From Magnaporthiopsis rhizophila (Eukaryota; Ascomycota; Sordariomycetes; Magnaporthales; Magnaporthaceae), in assembly GCA_003049465.1 (NCBI GenBank), contig PYSS01000028.1, positions 131,516-195,515 on the forward strand: a stretch of DNA of 64,000 bases, written 5' to 3'. This document shows, one piece after another, positions 32,752 to 43,795 of the stretch (its first letter is position 1; every line of letters begins with the position of its first letter). The notes under the pieces are model-generated. The model had not been told where the DNA came from, ran no database searches, and saw only the letters and a list, made by a program, of their open reading frames with translations. The translations under genes were made by a program, and so were the position numbers.

Positions 32752-33581
32752 TTATTGCCTGTTGGCGACCCTGTTGTTGTTGTTGGCACGGTTGTTGCCG
32801 CCGTTGTTGCTGCGGTTGTTGCCAGTGTTGCCGCCGTTGCCGTTGCGGTTGTTGCCAGTGTTGCCGTTGCCGTTCTTGCCGTTGTTGTTGCCACCAGCGG
32901 CCTGCGGACCGACGACTGGGATGCAGGCACCGAATGGGCCGGCCTGAGCGGCGTTGCGGCAACGGACAATGCAGATGCCGCCATCGGCCAAGCCGCCGGG
33001 GCCACCAGTGCAAGAGAGGTTGTCGGGCATGACAGCCTTCATCTGGAACTGCGCCGTCTTGGCCTGGGACAGGCCGTTGGCGCCGGGGACGTCTTGGGTT
33101 ATGGTGATGGGGGTGAAGTTGCCGCTGCCGTCCTGATCAACGTCGCAGACGAAGGGACCGGCGCCGTCGGCGTTGACCTGGTGGACGTCCATGGTGATGG
33201 TGGAGCCGCCTTTCACTCTGGCCAAGGCACCCGAATTAATGGCCTTCTGGGTCTCGGCCTTGACGTCGATGCTGCCGGTCCCCTCAGTCCTGCCGCAGAC
33301 GCCGACGACGCCAGCGGCGATCTCGCCCTGGCGGATGATGGTAGCATCTCGCTGGCAAGGGGACGGGACGGTGCAGTTGCGGGCAAGGTCGTCGATAACT
33401 GCCGGTGGTGAGGTTGTTTAGTTTGTTTCCCACGGATGCTCCAATGTGCTCCACCAGCGTACGACTTACCAGCAAAGGCAGCACTCTTCGGACCAGGCTC
33501 GCCCTCGAGACTAAGGAAGGTCGCGTGCGCGTTGACGCCGGCCAGAGCGGCGAGAACGACGGCAGTGTGGCTGAAGAACAT
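32752..33581 (-). CDS. Egh16-like secreted protein with Asn/Gly-rich tail
   Basis: Secreted protein of the fungal Egh16 family (which includes appressorium-expressed Gas1/Gas2-type proteins of Magnaporthe). Two exons in reading order, 33581-33470 and 33398-32752, phase 1 join (AAFA|VIDDLA), 252 aa. The signal peptide is MFFSHTAVVLAALAGVNA; after cleavage the mature protein would begin with His19 (HATFLSLEGEPG). Family segments: CQRDATIIRQGEIAAGVVGV, then VCGRTEGTG, ALARVKGGSTITMDVHQVN, ADGAGPFVCDVDQDGSG, VPGANGLS, and CIVRCRNAAQAGPFGACIPV. The Cys pattern suggests disulfides. Residues 206-252 form an unusual tail of N, G and R with repeated GNNR-like units. The family is linked to host penetration and development in plant pathogens; virulence of this one is not shown. 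An upstream TATA-like site is listed separately. Confidence 0.88.
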
Positions 33582-33818
33582 CTTGAAGGAGTGAGAGAAA
33601 GGAAGAAATAAGAGGTGACACAACGACCTTGTTTAGAGAGGGAAGGGGTGTTGTTGTTGTTGTTAAGGGTCAGGCACAGCCCGTGGTGAAAAGAAGAACC
33701 GCTGGGGGTTTAAGAAGGAAGGAAGGAAATACAAACAAGGAGTAGGCCTCGGATTAGACTTGCTTGTGGATGTGGGAAACGGAGAGAGAGCGAGAGGATA
33801 AGATGGGATGTGATGGGG

Positions 33819-33826
33819 TTATATAC
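33819..33826 (-). promoter_or_regulatory. TATA-like box of the Egh16-like gene
   Basis: Reads TATATAA on the minus strand about 240 bp upstream of the start codon, within a plausible distance for a long 5' leader. Motif evidence only. Confidence 0.35.
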
Positions 33827-35490
33827 AAACTCGGAGGCGGCACATGGCATGACGTCCTAGGGCCCTTGGGTCGGACGAAGAGGCCCACGGACGGTGCGAA
33901 CACCGGCTGCGGCTAGCCCCTTTTCGTTTGGGGCCCTGGCTGCGGGTCTGCGGTCAACAACGATGACGACGGCCTTTCTTGAAGGCGAGAAGGCTCTGCT
34001 GGTGCAGGAGCAGTCACAGTGCCTACCCGTCGGTGATCCATCCGTCACCGCTCGGGTTGTTGGCAGCAGGGGATTAGCGGTGGTTGCCAGGGGTAGATCG
34101 CGGGGCGCTGCTTCCCAAGACGGCGTGGGCGCCTGCTGGCGGGCGCATCTCCAACGCAGCTTGTCGCATCCCGGTGGATGCACTGGATGTCTGGCGCAGG
34201 CCTCATCCCGCCGGACTCACCACCCTTTGATCGCAGGCCCACCGCCTGCGCTGCTTGCCGCGAGAACAGGGACATGGGGCAACCAAGCCAGGGCCAACAC
34301 CAGCCCCCCAACGGTCGGCTGCCCTTGCTCGGAACCCATCCGAAGATGCGCCAGAACCTTCCCCAGCGGTCTTACCGGGGCCGCTTGACAGACGTTTCGA
34401 GTAGGTGGGCAGAAGTACCTAGAAAAAAGGTCGATTAAGGCCGACTGTGGCCGGACCAGGGATGCGCTAGCGTTGGCGGCAACGGGATCGCCGCCTCTGC
34501 CGTGGTGGACCTGGTGATTTTTTTATTTGTTTATTTTATTTTACCAACACCTTGATCGTCGCTGCGCTGTGGTATCTGCATTGGGTCTGAGAGATGGAAA
34601 GAACTGCCCTCTCAACCAATATCATCAGCTGGACCCGCCTCTCACTGCAAAACAAGCCCAAGCCAACTGAAGCAGCCCCCCAAAAACGAAGACAGCCCCA
34701 ATAGGCCAGCCCCACTTGTACATAATGTGATTTCCCACCGTGCAGCAGCCCCTAGGCCAAGAAACCTGGCAAGTCGGCGGCCGCGTGTGGGGCACGCAAG
34801 AGAGAAGCAAAATCTCGGTGTCTGGACCCCCTTTTTGAGATGAAAGTGGCACGATTCGTTGCCGTTTCGCCCCGCATTGAACGGTGTGCTCCGTCTCTAG
34901 TGGATTGCGCATGTCCGTCCTCGAAACAATTGTCCAAAAAACCGAATTGCACGCTCCAAAGCCTGTCGCTTGCCGCAGCAAAGGCGCGTATCCGACGCAA
35001 GGGCAGATGACACAAAGAGTTCCCAATCCTCCCAGATAAGCAATCGCATAGGTATGCTTAAGATGGAGGACCTAGTCGGAGCTGCTTGCCCGCTAGAATC
35101 CCTGGTCGGAAAAAAAAAAAAAAGGAAGAAAAAAAGGGGGAGAAGAAGAAAAAAAAGCCAAGAAAAGCCACCGGACCAACGGCAGCGGGGACAGGACAGG
35201 CATCAATCATCAGATGGTTACGGTGATGGCATTGCAGATTTGGGACATGGCACTCAGAATCCGAACTTTGGCGACCGATGTGTTGTTGCAACCTCTCTCC
35301 GCATCTTTCTTTGTTCCATCCTGTAGTTTGCACACAACATGTCGTCAATGCGCGTTGGCTTTTCCGCTCACTAGTCATAGTATCCGACTGTCGAAAATGA
35401 TGTACAGCGCCGGCAGTAGACCAACGGCGGGAAGGATTGACGGGAAAAAGAAACAGGCGAGCCGCGCGTTCCCGGGCTCTGCCTAGGGTG

Positions 35491-35542
35491 CCTAGGTAGG
35501 TACCTACCTAGCTCCTTACCTACCGTATGTAGGTAAATACCT
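35491..35542. repeat. CTAC/GTAG palindromic element
   Basis: Run of CCTAGGTAGGTACCTACCTA followed by further TACC/GGTA units forming nested inverted repeats. Same motif family as 21154-21180 and 36033-36053. Confidence 0.7.
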
Positions 35543-36032
35543 GGGTCCACATTGCCCAATGGAGATGGCCGTTTCTCGCCCTGTTCCCCATCCGTCCGGC
35601 TCTGCCCGCGCATTACTGTCCCGACAGTGTTATTGATACAGTGGGTATAATGCAAAAGTGCACATCCAAACAGGGTCCACCAATCGTGACGGCCCAAAGA
35701 CCGCTTACAGCCGCCCTCCCCGCGATCCCTGTTTCATCCAAGCCAGGATCTGAGGCAGGCACGTCGATTGCGAGGACGGTGGCGGTCCAGCGAGCGACAC
35801 GCATAAAGGAAGGCAGGCTGTCGCATTATTAAAATAACAGCGGAGATGACGGCCAGGTAGGGGAGCACGCCCGCTTCGGGAAGGTCAAGATGTGGACCCT
35901 GCGCGACGTTGGTCCACCTCCAAACGACAGCCGCGCCAGTTGGCACATGCAGCCTGAAACTTGAGCTGACGCTGTCGGAATTTCATCCTTGTCCCCCCGT
36001 TTTCGCCTTGGAGGGGCGAAGCCTCGGCCAAG

Positions 36033-36053
36033 CCTACCTACCTAGGTAGGTAC
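36033..36053. repeat. CTAC/GTAG palindromic element
   Basis: Near-perfect inverted repeat centred on CCTAGG (CCTACCTACCTAGGTAGG). Third copy of this motif type in the window. Confidence 0.7.
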
Positions 36054-37448
36054 TACACAGTAGAGTCTGCTCAAGAGTTCAGAGAGAAGGTTGGGACAAG
36101 CAGAGGATATGAATAGAATGCTCGCTAGTATGTACATGGAAGCTGTTGGAATTCTGTTCTGCCATTTTGAGCAAAAAGAGACTGAGAGATAATCGAAAAG
36201 CCAAGCGTCGACACCCCTGGTGCGTCCACAAACACTGTTCGATCGAGTAGCTGAGGTGACATTCCACCTCTCAAAGATAGTAAAAGGTTACATGGATGTT
36301 TTTTCAAGCGGGGCTCGCCTAATAGGAATTAGACTGGTACATCCAAGTTCATATAAAGCCGCACTTATGGCAATGTATCTTGTCATTATACCCACTTTAT
36401 CGGTACCTTTGGCTCGCATTCAAGCCCGCACGCCGCGAGTTGTCAACCCCCTGAGGCTCAAATGTCGCCGTTTCGAAGAGTCGCGGCAGATATTCCCTTT
36501 CCTCCGATTTGGCCCCGATGCCGTCCGGAAGTTGCGCACAGGGGATGCCTGTGCCAGCTGCCCCCGCGGCATTTTAGAAACCGATTCCCTGGCCAACGCA
36601 ACCGACGATCTGGTGCGCAGGCACGTTGCCCAAAATACAATTTTAGGCGGCGAAATCCTCCCGCCGCAGTCGCAGCCAAGACCGGAAACATGATCCAAGT
36701 GAGATAAAAACAGAATAGGTAAAAATGCTGCAGTCTGGATTCATGAAGAAGTTATCTCTTTTTTTTTTTTTTTTTCGGTAAAATCTGCTGTTTCGCTCAA
36801 AGATATGATCGATCGAAACCGTCGGGTAGTGCACTATTAAAGGGAACGGCAGGGGTACAGTATGATTCTTATTCTCCAGTCCCAGACTTTTTTTTCTCAG
36901 GGAACCCGGATTTAACTTAGCCTTTTCCAATGCTACTGCGTGCATTGCATGGAAGGCAGGGGAAAGAAGAGACGACGTTGGATGTCAGTCTGTTCGACCC
37001 GCGGCTCGATCCCAAGAACGTGGTCGGTCCCCTGAGCATGCTATGCTGGTGGACGTGTAACATGGAAGAGCCCAGCGGGCGAGAATATGTACATATAAAG
37101 AGGGCCCCGCTGCATCACTCCAGTTTGAGATGGGTCAGTGACAACTTTTTACCGAAAGCGACCAAGAACAATCTGCAAACGAGGACGGCGGATGGCAGTG
37201 GTGGCCAAACCTAAGCCGCTGGAGTACCTTGGTACGCACAGGGCACCACCAGTCACGATGCAGCTGAATAAAAAGAAGCACGTGCACGTTACGGCAGACA
37301 AAGTTCGATTTCATAAGCTCTTATCTCCACGTGACGCCCCTGTCCTGACAGGCCCTCGTCTCAACTTGGGACAGCAACGCGGGCCCGATCGGGCGCGTTT
37401 GAGCACGTGTTTCCTTCTTCATCGTTTTTTCTTCCCACATCCGGAGCC

Positions 37449-38249
37449 ATGCCGCCGAGGCCCGGCCAGAGTATGGCGTCTGCAATCGCCGTCGCGAGGG
37501 CCGAGAAGCGGCCCCTCGACGACGACACGGACGAGCCGGAAACCCGCGCCAAGAAATGGCAGCCAACCGCCGCCGAGCTGGCCATGCCCCTCCACAGCAT
37601 AACGCCTTTCCCCAGCGGCTTGGCCGATTGGACCCCGATCCCAGGGTCCAAGGTTCCTCACCGCTGGGACGTGGGGGACCTCGTCAGCATCAAGATGGCC
37701 ACTCCGGATCGGCCATATCGCCTGTACCCCGACTCGGCCGGCGTTCTGAAGTCGACGCTCGGCGCCCTGATCCCCAGCCCTTACACCTTGCACCGGACAA
37801 CCCCCGGAACCCCCTGGATATGCGCCATCCGTGACTGCCGCCGTCTCTTCGGCTCGCTGGCCTCAATGGGCGGACATTGGGGCAAGCACCACAAGTGCCT
37901 CAACGACAACCTAAACGGGACCTTTACCATCGTTGGCACCTACTCGCGCCTGCTGGAAGGAGAAAAGGGACTGCAAGCCGTGGTTATTTCCAAGGAGCCC
38001 TGTGATCCCCGCAAGCCCATGGCCACTCCGCAGCCGGCTAGCATCTGCAGCCGCGTCGTCGAGACTAGTACAACTGGTACCCTCGCAACGTCTCTCGAGA
38101 CAACCACGGATGATGACATCGTGACGCTCTCCTCCGAAGTCAGCACGCAAACTTCGACGGGCACCCCTGATAGATCTGCGTGGAGTGGCATACCTGCGAC
38201 TGTAGCCTCTAGCCAAGTACGGCCGCAATCCCCACCCCCATCCGCTTGA
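37449..38249 (+). CDS. C2H2-like zinc-finger protein, N-terminal part of a broken gene
   Basis: Open frame of 266 codons from MPPRPGQSMAS; an upstream in-frame ATG (37407) adds a hydrophobic unremarkable stretch. Residues about 20-40 are acidic/basic (KRPLDDDTDEPETRAKK). A probable C2H2-like finger, CAIRDC ... HWGKHH, lies near residues 120-142, within ICAIRDCRRLFGSLASMGGH. A Ser/Thr-rich stretch follows. The frame stops at 38247-38249, but the next frame continues with PHPLEVEYTEPDDWELLPGY, so the protein probably once ran on. A +1 slip near 38206-38220, or a 34-nt intron (38217-38250, GT...AG, very short for this group), would join them. Function unknown. Confidence 0.55.
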   Translation: MPPRPGQSMASAIAVARAEKRPLDDDTDEPETRAKKWQPTAAELAMPLHSITPFPSGLADWTPIPGSKVPHRWDVGDLVSIKMATPDRPYRLYPDSAGVLKSTLGALIPSPYTLHRTTPGTPWICAIRDCRRLFGSLASMGGHWGKHHKCLNDNLNGTFTIVGTYSRLLEGEKGLQAVVISKEPCDPRKPMATPQPASICSRVVETSTTGTLATSLETTTDDDIVTLSSEVSTQTSTGTPDRSAWSGIPATVASSQVRPQSPPPSA

Positions 38250-38721
38250 GGTGGAATATACAGAGCCCGACGATTGGGAGCTTTTGCCGGGCTATATTGA
38301 GTCTCAGGAGAGTTTGGATTACGGTGAGAGGCCACAGTTCATCCCTCCCACCCCCAGCTGTGTGTCCTCTCGGATTTGCCCTCTAATCTGATCCTCCGTG
38401 TCGTCTGGCACCACCAGATATTGCCTGCTCCAGCGATTATGTGAGAAACAAGACCTTGCCCGTCATAGATGGCATCTCCTTCCGAGTCGAGACCATCGGC
38501 CCGGAGACAGGTCGCAGCTTCAAGGCGAAGCAGGATACGACAAGTGTCTGCTCGATGGCGAGCGGCAAGCTCAGTGTGCAAATGCGAACGAGCCCGAGTC
38601 TGCGATAGGGCCCCATAGCATATTCTTGATCCACCCCGGCACAGAATGCACCGTGTGGAACCGCCACATAGAGCTGGATTGTATCTTACATGTGTCTTCC
38701 ATTATGACTGATCTTTATTAG
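38250..38721 (+). pseudogene. displaced cupin-like C-terminal part of the C2H2 gene
   Basis: Continuation of the preceding gene. VEYTEPDDWELLPGYIESQ runs to 38323; a clean intron 38324-38417 (GTGAGA...CCAG, phase 1) leads to DIACSSDYVRNKTLPVIDG and VCSMASGKLSVQ. That frame then stops at 38606-38608. One base off, the frame continues IGPHSIFLIHPGTECTVWNR and ends at a stop at 38719-38721. GK-x2-V ... IGP-x3-F-x-I-x-PG-x2-C-x-V is the look of a cupin barrel as in CENP-C-type C-termini. The change from frame to frame near 38575-38590 needs a lost base (or two extra) and cannot be explained by an intron of credible size. Either a decaying gene or sequence errors. Confidence 0.5.
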
Positions 38722-40419
<1,698 letters not shown>

Positions 40420-41400
40420 ATGGCTATCAACAGACCAGTCGACCCGGACGCTGCCCGCATCTCCAGCAGTCGCAGTCGCATTATCCATATTCGTCATCAT
40501 CATTATTACCATCACCACCATCAGCATATCCATAATAAGCATCAGCATCCCCGACAATCATCTACCGTGGCCACGCCCGTCCGCCTCTTCCCCTGGCCGC
40601 CGCCGCGCCGCGCGCCCCGGCCCTACCACCCGGCCTGCAGCCTGATCCTCGCCGAACTCCAGCAGCGGGTGCCGTTGCCGCCGCGGCAGGGCCAGCTTCA
40701 AGCCCGTCACCGTCACCTTCGTCACCACCACCATCCACGACGCTACCACTGGAGTCACCAGACCTGGCCGTGGCTGTGGCCTCGCTGGTCGTTGCCGGGA
40801 AGTCGTGACGGCAACAGTAGCAGCAGCAGCAGCACCAAGCTCGTGAAGATGCCCCCGAACCCAGCGCCGCCGCTCTCATCGCGCCGCCCTGCCGCACTCT
40901 GGGTACCGCCGCGCTTGCAGCAGCTAGCGCTCCCAGGGACGCATGCTGCGGGCACTTTCAAGCCGCAAAGAACACCACCACCACCACCACCACCACCACC
41001 ACCACCTGCCAACAACAGCAAGCGGGGCTCCCGGGCGACACCAACAACAACCGCAATAGCAACAGCACCGAAGACTCGAGAAAGCAGCACCTGGCCAGAC
41101 CCACCCATGATCCCGCCGCCGCCCGACTGGATCCGGGCGCAGGCGCAGCTGGGAAACCCGATGTGGACGTCGCGCGTCGAGATGAGCAACGACGGCGATA
41201 GCAGCCGACACGGCGGTGGCGACGGCGACGGCGACGGGAACGGGAACGGGAGCAGGGCCGCCTGGTGGAGGCGCCTCAAGCGGTGGAGCGTGTCCAAGAC
41301 GAGGTCGACGGGACGCCGGCTCTCGGGGCGCTGGAGCTCGCCGCCGGCTGTGGCTGCGGGTAGTGGTGGTGGTGGCGCGTTCGGGAAATCGGCAGGGTGA
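40420..41400 (+). CDS. doubtful Pro/His-rich hypothetical protein
   Basis: Open frame of 326 codons. The first 120 residues are His/Arg/Pro-rich and encoded by CAT/CAC repeats (HHHYYHHHHQHIHNKHQH), which argues against a real start there. A run of 12 Pro follows near residue 195. The C-terminal third looks more protein-like: PMIPPPPDWIRAQAQLGNPM, then WTSRVEM and a Gly/Asp repeat, then basic AAWWRRLKRWSVSKTRS. The true gene may be only the 3' part, with an unseen 5' exon, or may not exist. The opposite strand also carries an open frame here, rich in Gly and Leu, most likely a composition shadow. Confidence 0.3.
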   Translation: MAINRPVDPDAARISSSRSRIIHIRHHHYYHHHHQHIHNKHQHPRQSSTVATPVRLFPWPPPRRAPRPYHPACSLILAELQQRVPLPPRQGQLQARHRHLRHHHHPRRYHWSHQTWPWLWPRWSLPGSRDGNSSSSSSTKLVKMPPNPAPPLSSRRPAALWVPPRLQQLALPGTHAAGTFKPQRTPPPPPPPPPPPANNSKRGSRATPTTTAIATAPKTRESSTWPDPPMIPPPPDWIRAQAQLGNPMWTSRVEMSNDGDSSRHGGGDGDGDGNGNGSRAAWWRRLKRWSVSKTRSTGRRLSGRWSSPPAVAAGSGGGGAFGKSAG

Positions 41401-41964
41401 AAGGGAGACGTGTTGGGAGGCTGGGACGTGTATACAACCCTACGAGTGTTTTTTTATAAGATGGACCTTGGATCGTATTATGTTGACTGGCTACAAGTTG
41501 AGTTACCTGTGATTTTCCCCGCTTCTTTCTTTCAACCAATCCAATCTGCATGTCACAGCTCCGCACGTTCCTTAGCCGTCCATGTGTATTCTCTCGCCTT
41601 GAAGTGCGTGAAAGGGTTCAAATCTAGGTGGCATATTCGGATTTTAATTGGGATCTGTTGGTTCACCAGCTGGCTAAAAAAAAAAGAAAATCGCGCAAAA
41701 TACATCATAAGCGGACCAAAAAGTAACAAACCCATCAATTCGTATAAATCGTAAAAGTGATAACAATCAATAGCCCCCCAGGTAAAAAAAAAAAAAAAAA
41801 GACCATTGAAACTCTCAAGGCCATATCCAAGAATTAATACCCCCAACAATTGATCGTGGTTCCGAAATGGGAGTAATGCAACGAAAATTATTCGTCACGG
41901 GTGCCAGATGGCAGACCTGTCGCGGGTGGTCGGCCGGCGTGGCAGTCAAGGCGGCGGTCAAGAT
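41401..41964. other. spacer
   Basis: About 560 bp, AT-rich, with a 17-nt A run at 41784-41800. Contains a B-box-like GGTTCAAATCTAG (41617-41629) without a matching A box. No gene called. Confidence 0.6.
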
Positions 41965-42658
41965 CTAGACATAGGTGCGCGAGTGCGAGTGCGACGACCT
42001 CCTACTGTGGCGGCTGTGGCGGCTGCTGCCGCGGCGGTGCGAGTGGCGGCTGGAGTGGTAATACTTGTCCTCGCGGCTGCTCATGCGGCCGCCGTGCAGG
42101 AGGGCGAGCATGGACGTGACGAAGAAGAAGATGCAATTCATGATGCCAAAGGCGAAGGCGGCTTTCAGCATGGCGCATGGCTTGTCCGTGTTGACGCTGA
42201 TCCCCTGGCCGGAAACCTGGATGAAGCTCCCGAGCCCGTGCTGGTAGTAGTCGCCCCTGGTGATCTGCGTGCAGTCGGCGCGCGCGATGAAGCCGAGGAA
42301 GTAGACGGCCGCGATGAAGGCGCCGACGAAGAGCAGGTCGACCACGCCCACGAACTGCGCGTTGGTGCTGCTGCGGTGGTAGCTGAAGAGCGTGAAGAAG
42401 GCCCACGCGCACGCCAGCACCGACACAATGAAGAGGATGAGGATGAAGTTGGGCGTGAGCGCGTTGGCCTTGACGTAGCCGTCGACGAACCAGGAGAGCA
42501 GTCCGATGATGATGATCTGTTTTTTTTTTTTTTTTTTTTTGGTTGTCCAGTCAGCAAGCAGCAACGCGTGAGGTCACCTTTTTCGAAGCGAATTCGCGAC
42601 TTACCAAAGTGATGATCTCCAGGATGCGCCAAAAGGCGAAGAATATTGCCGAAATCAT
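41965..42658 (-). CDS. MARVEL-domain-like four-helix membrane protein
   Basis: Predicted tetraspan protein of the fungal MARVEL/Nce102-like type, plasma membrane or endosomal. Two exons in reading order, 42658-42605 (18 codons, MISAIFFAFWRILEIITL) and 42516-41965, 201 aa, phase 0. Four hydrophobic segments: residues about 1-29 (with IIIIGLLSWFV at the joint), FILILFIVSVLACAWAFFTL, VVDLLFVGAFIAAVYFLGFI, and AFAFGIMNCIFFFVTSMLAL. The loop between segments 3 and 4 carries ADCTQI and PCAML, cysteines that could pair outside the membrane. The C-terminal tail is His/Ser/Arg-rich (SRHSHRRGSSRHSRHSRRSS). The intron (88 bp) has a 21-nt A run immediately before CAG, in place of a pyrimidine tract. Assigned from topology and general resemblance. 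Confidence 0.75.
42520..42540. repeat. poly-T homopolymer (A run at an intron acceptor)
   Basis: 21 T on the plus strand; sense-strand A run in the MARVEL-type gene intron, ending one base before the acceptor AG. Confidence 0.9.
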
Positions 42659-43795
42659 GGTTGGCAATTCTCACGAGCGCGAGTGGCGGACAAGTACCAG
42701 CAAAGCAGCAAAGACGCCTACACAGGTAGGTATAGATGTTGCAATAACCGCGACGTCTTCTCACCGATTTGATGTGGGCAGGCAGGAGAGAGGGGATCTT
42801 AGGCGGTGGACGCGCCGTCGGGGCGTTCCTTTTAAGAACAAGGGACGCTCGATGACGACCGAGCTCTGATGGATGGCTGGGAGTCAGGTTCTTGGGCTCC
42901 AGGGCTGGTGGACGGGGAACAGGGGCTATCCGTAAGGTCCAAGAAAGCGGCCCGGCCAGCCAGCAGGGGTCTTGCCCAGTTTTTTTCTCCCCTCCTCTGC
43001 AGGAAGAAGCAATTGCCCAGCAGAGGTGTGTGTGCCTGATGAGGTGCGTCTGTGAAACGCTAACTGTCACTGCACATTTTGCTTCTTACACACACCACCA
43101 CCATCAATTTTGCTGCAGTTTTTTTCTTCTCTGATTGATTGGGGGTTACTTGGCCGATGACGTGGTGTTTCCAGGATGATCGCTCGTGTTTTAGTGCGAC
43201 TTTCATAGAGCTGGAGGTGGGTGGAGCTCCATCCTGGCTGGAACAGCCTTGATTTGATCACCTCTACCCGCGCGAACAGATCACGAGTTCGCAAAGGATC
43301 CCGACGTCAACTTAGGGTCTTTTAGGGGCATGTAAGCTAACTGGATGCAGTCTGCCGTCATAGGCAGCATGACAGCGGGAGCCGTCGGCTACTAAGAGCG
43401 ACACCGTCCGTGAGGTTGTTTCTGTCGCTTTGCCCCTTTTTTTTTTTTTTTTATTTTTTATTTTTTTTATTACACCTGGGACACCGCGGAAGAAGAAGGC
43501 TGGTTGTGGAACCGACTCGCAACGTCGCGCGAGAAGACAGAAAACAGCGGGTTGGACACTTCAAAGACCCCACCAGGTCCACCAGTACCTGGCTCAAGCT
43601 GGGGTTCGGAAATGGATGAATCGAATTCGTGGACGAATTATAGGAAGAGAAAAAAAAATAAAACAAATTACAAAAGCATTAGCATACATGCGGTCAAACC
43701 CGATCCAACAAAGTCGTCGTTATCTGCTGTGCCCAAAAAGAGCGCTTGCCAGGCACCTGACAAACAAACACCAAATACCGCCACCATCTCGACGC
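42659..43795. other. upstream region of MARVEL-type gene and 3' region of next gene
   Basis: About 1.1 kb with a T-rich stretch at 43437-43470. No supported gene. Confidence 0.6.

Larger units (their letters stand above)
33582..37448. other. long divergent intergenic region
   Basis: About 3.9 kb. It holds the Egh16-like promoter (with a short GTT repeat near 33649-33664), A/G-rich purine runs near 35110-35160, two CTAC/GTAG palindrome elements and a T run (36760-36775). Open frames are short, Cys/Arg-rich and unsupported. A TATAAAG lies near 37095, about 350 bp before the next start codon. No transposon could be recognised. Confidence 0.55.

Noticed and set aside
32668..33411. Val/Ala-rich plus-strand open frame of 247 codons
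   Set aside because: Antisense shadow of the Egh16-like gene; its Val runs come from the GTT/GCC repeats encoding the Asn-rich tail.
36220..36693. 157-codon plus-strand open frame
   Set aside because: No domain, composition shifts along its length and no splice or promoter support; possibly degenerate element DNA, but I cannot show it.
40755..41297. Gly/Leu-rich minus-strand open frame
   Set aside because: Composition shadow of CCA/GGC repeats; no features of a real protein.
41560..41640. Possible tRNA, from a GGTTCAAATC B-box-like motif
   Set aside because: No matching A box at the right spacing and no acceptor stem pairing found.
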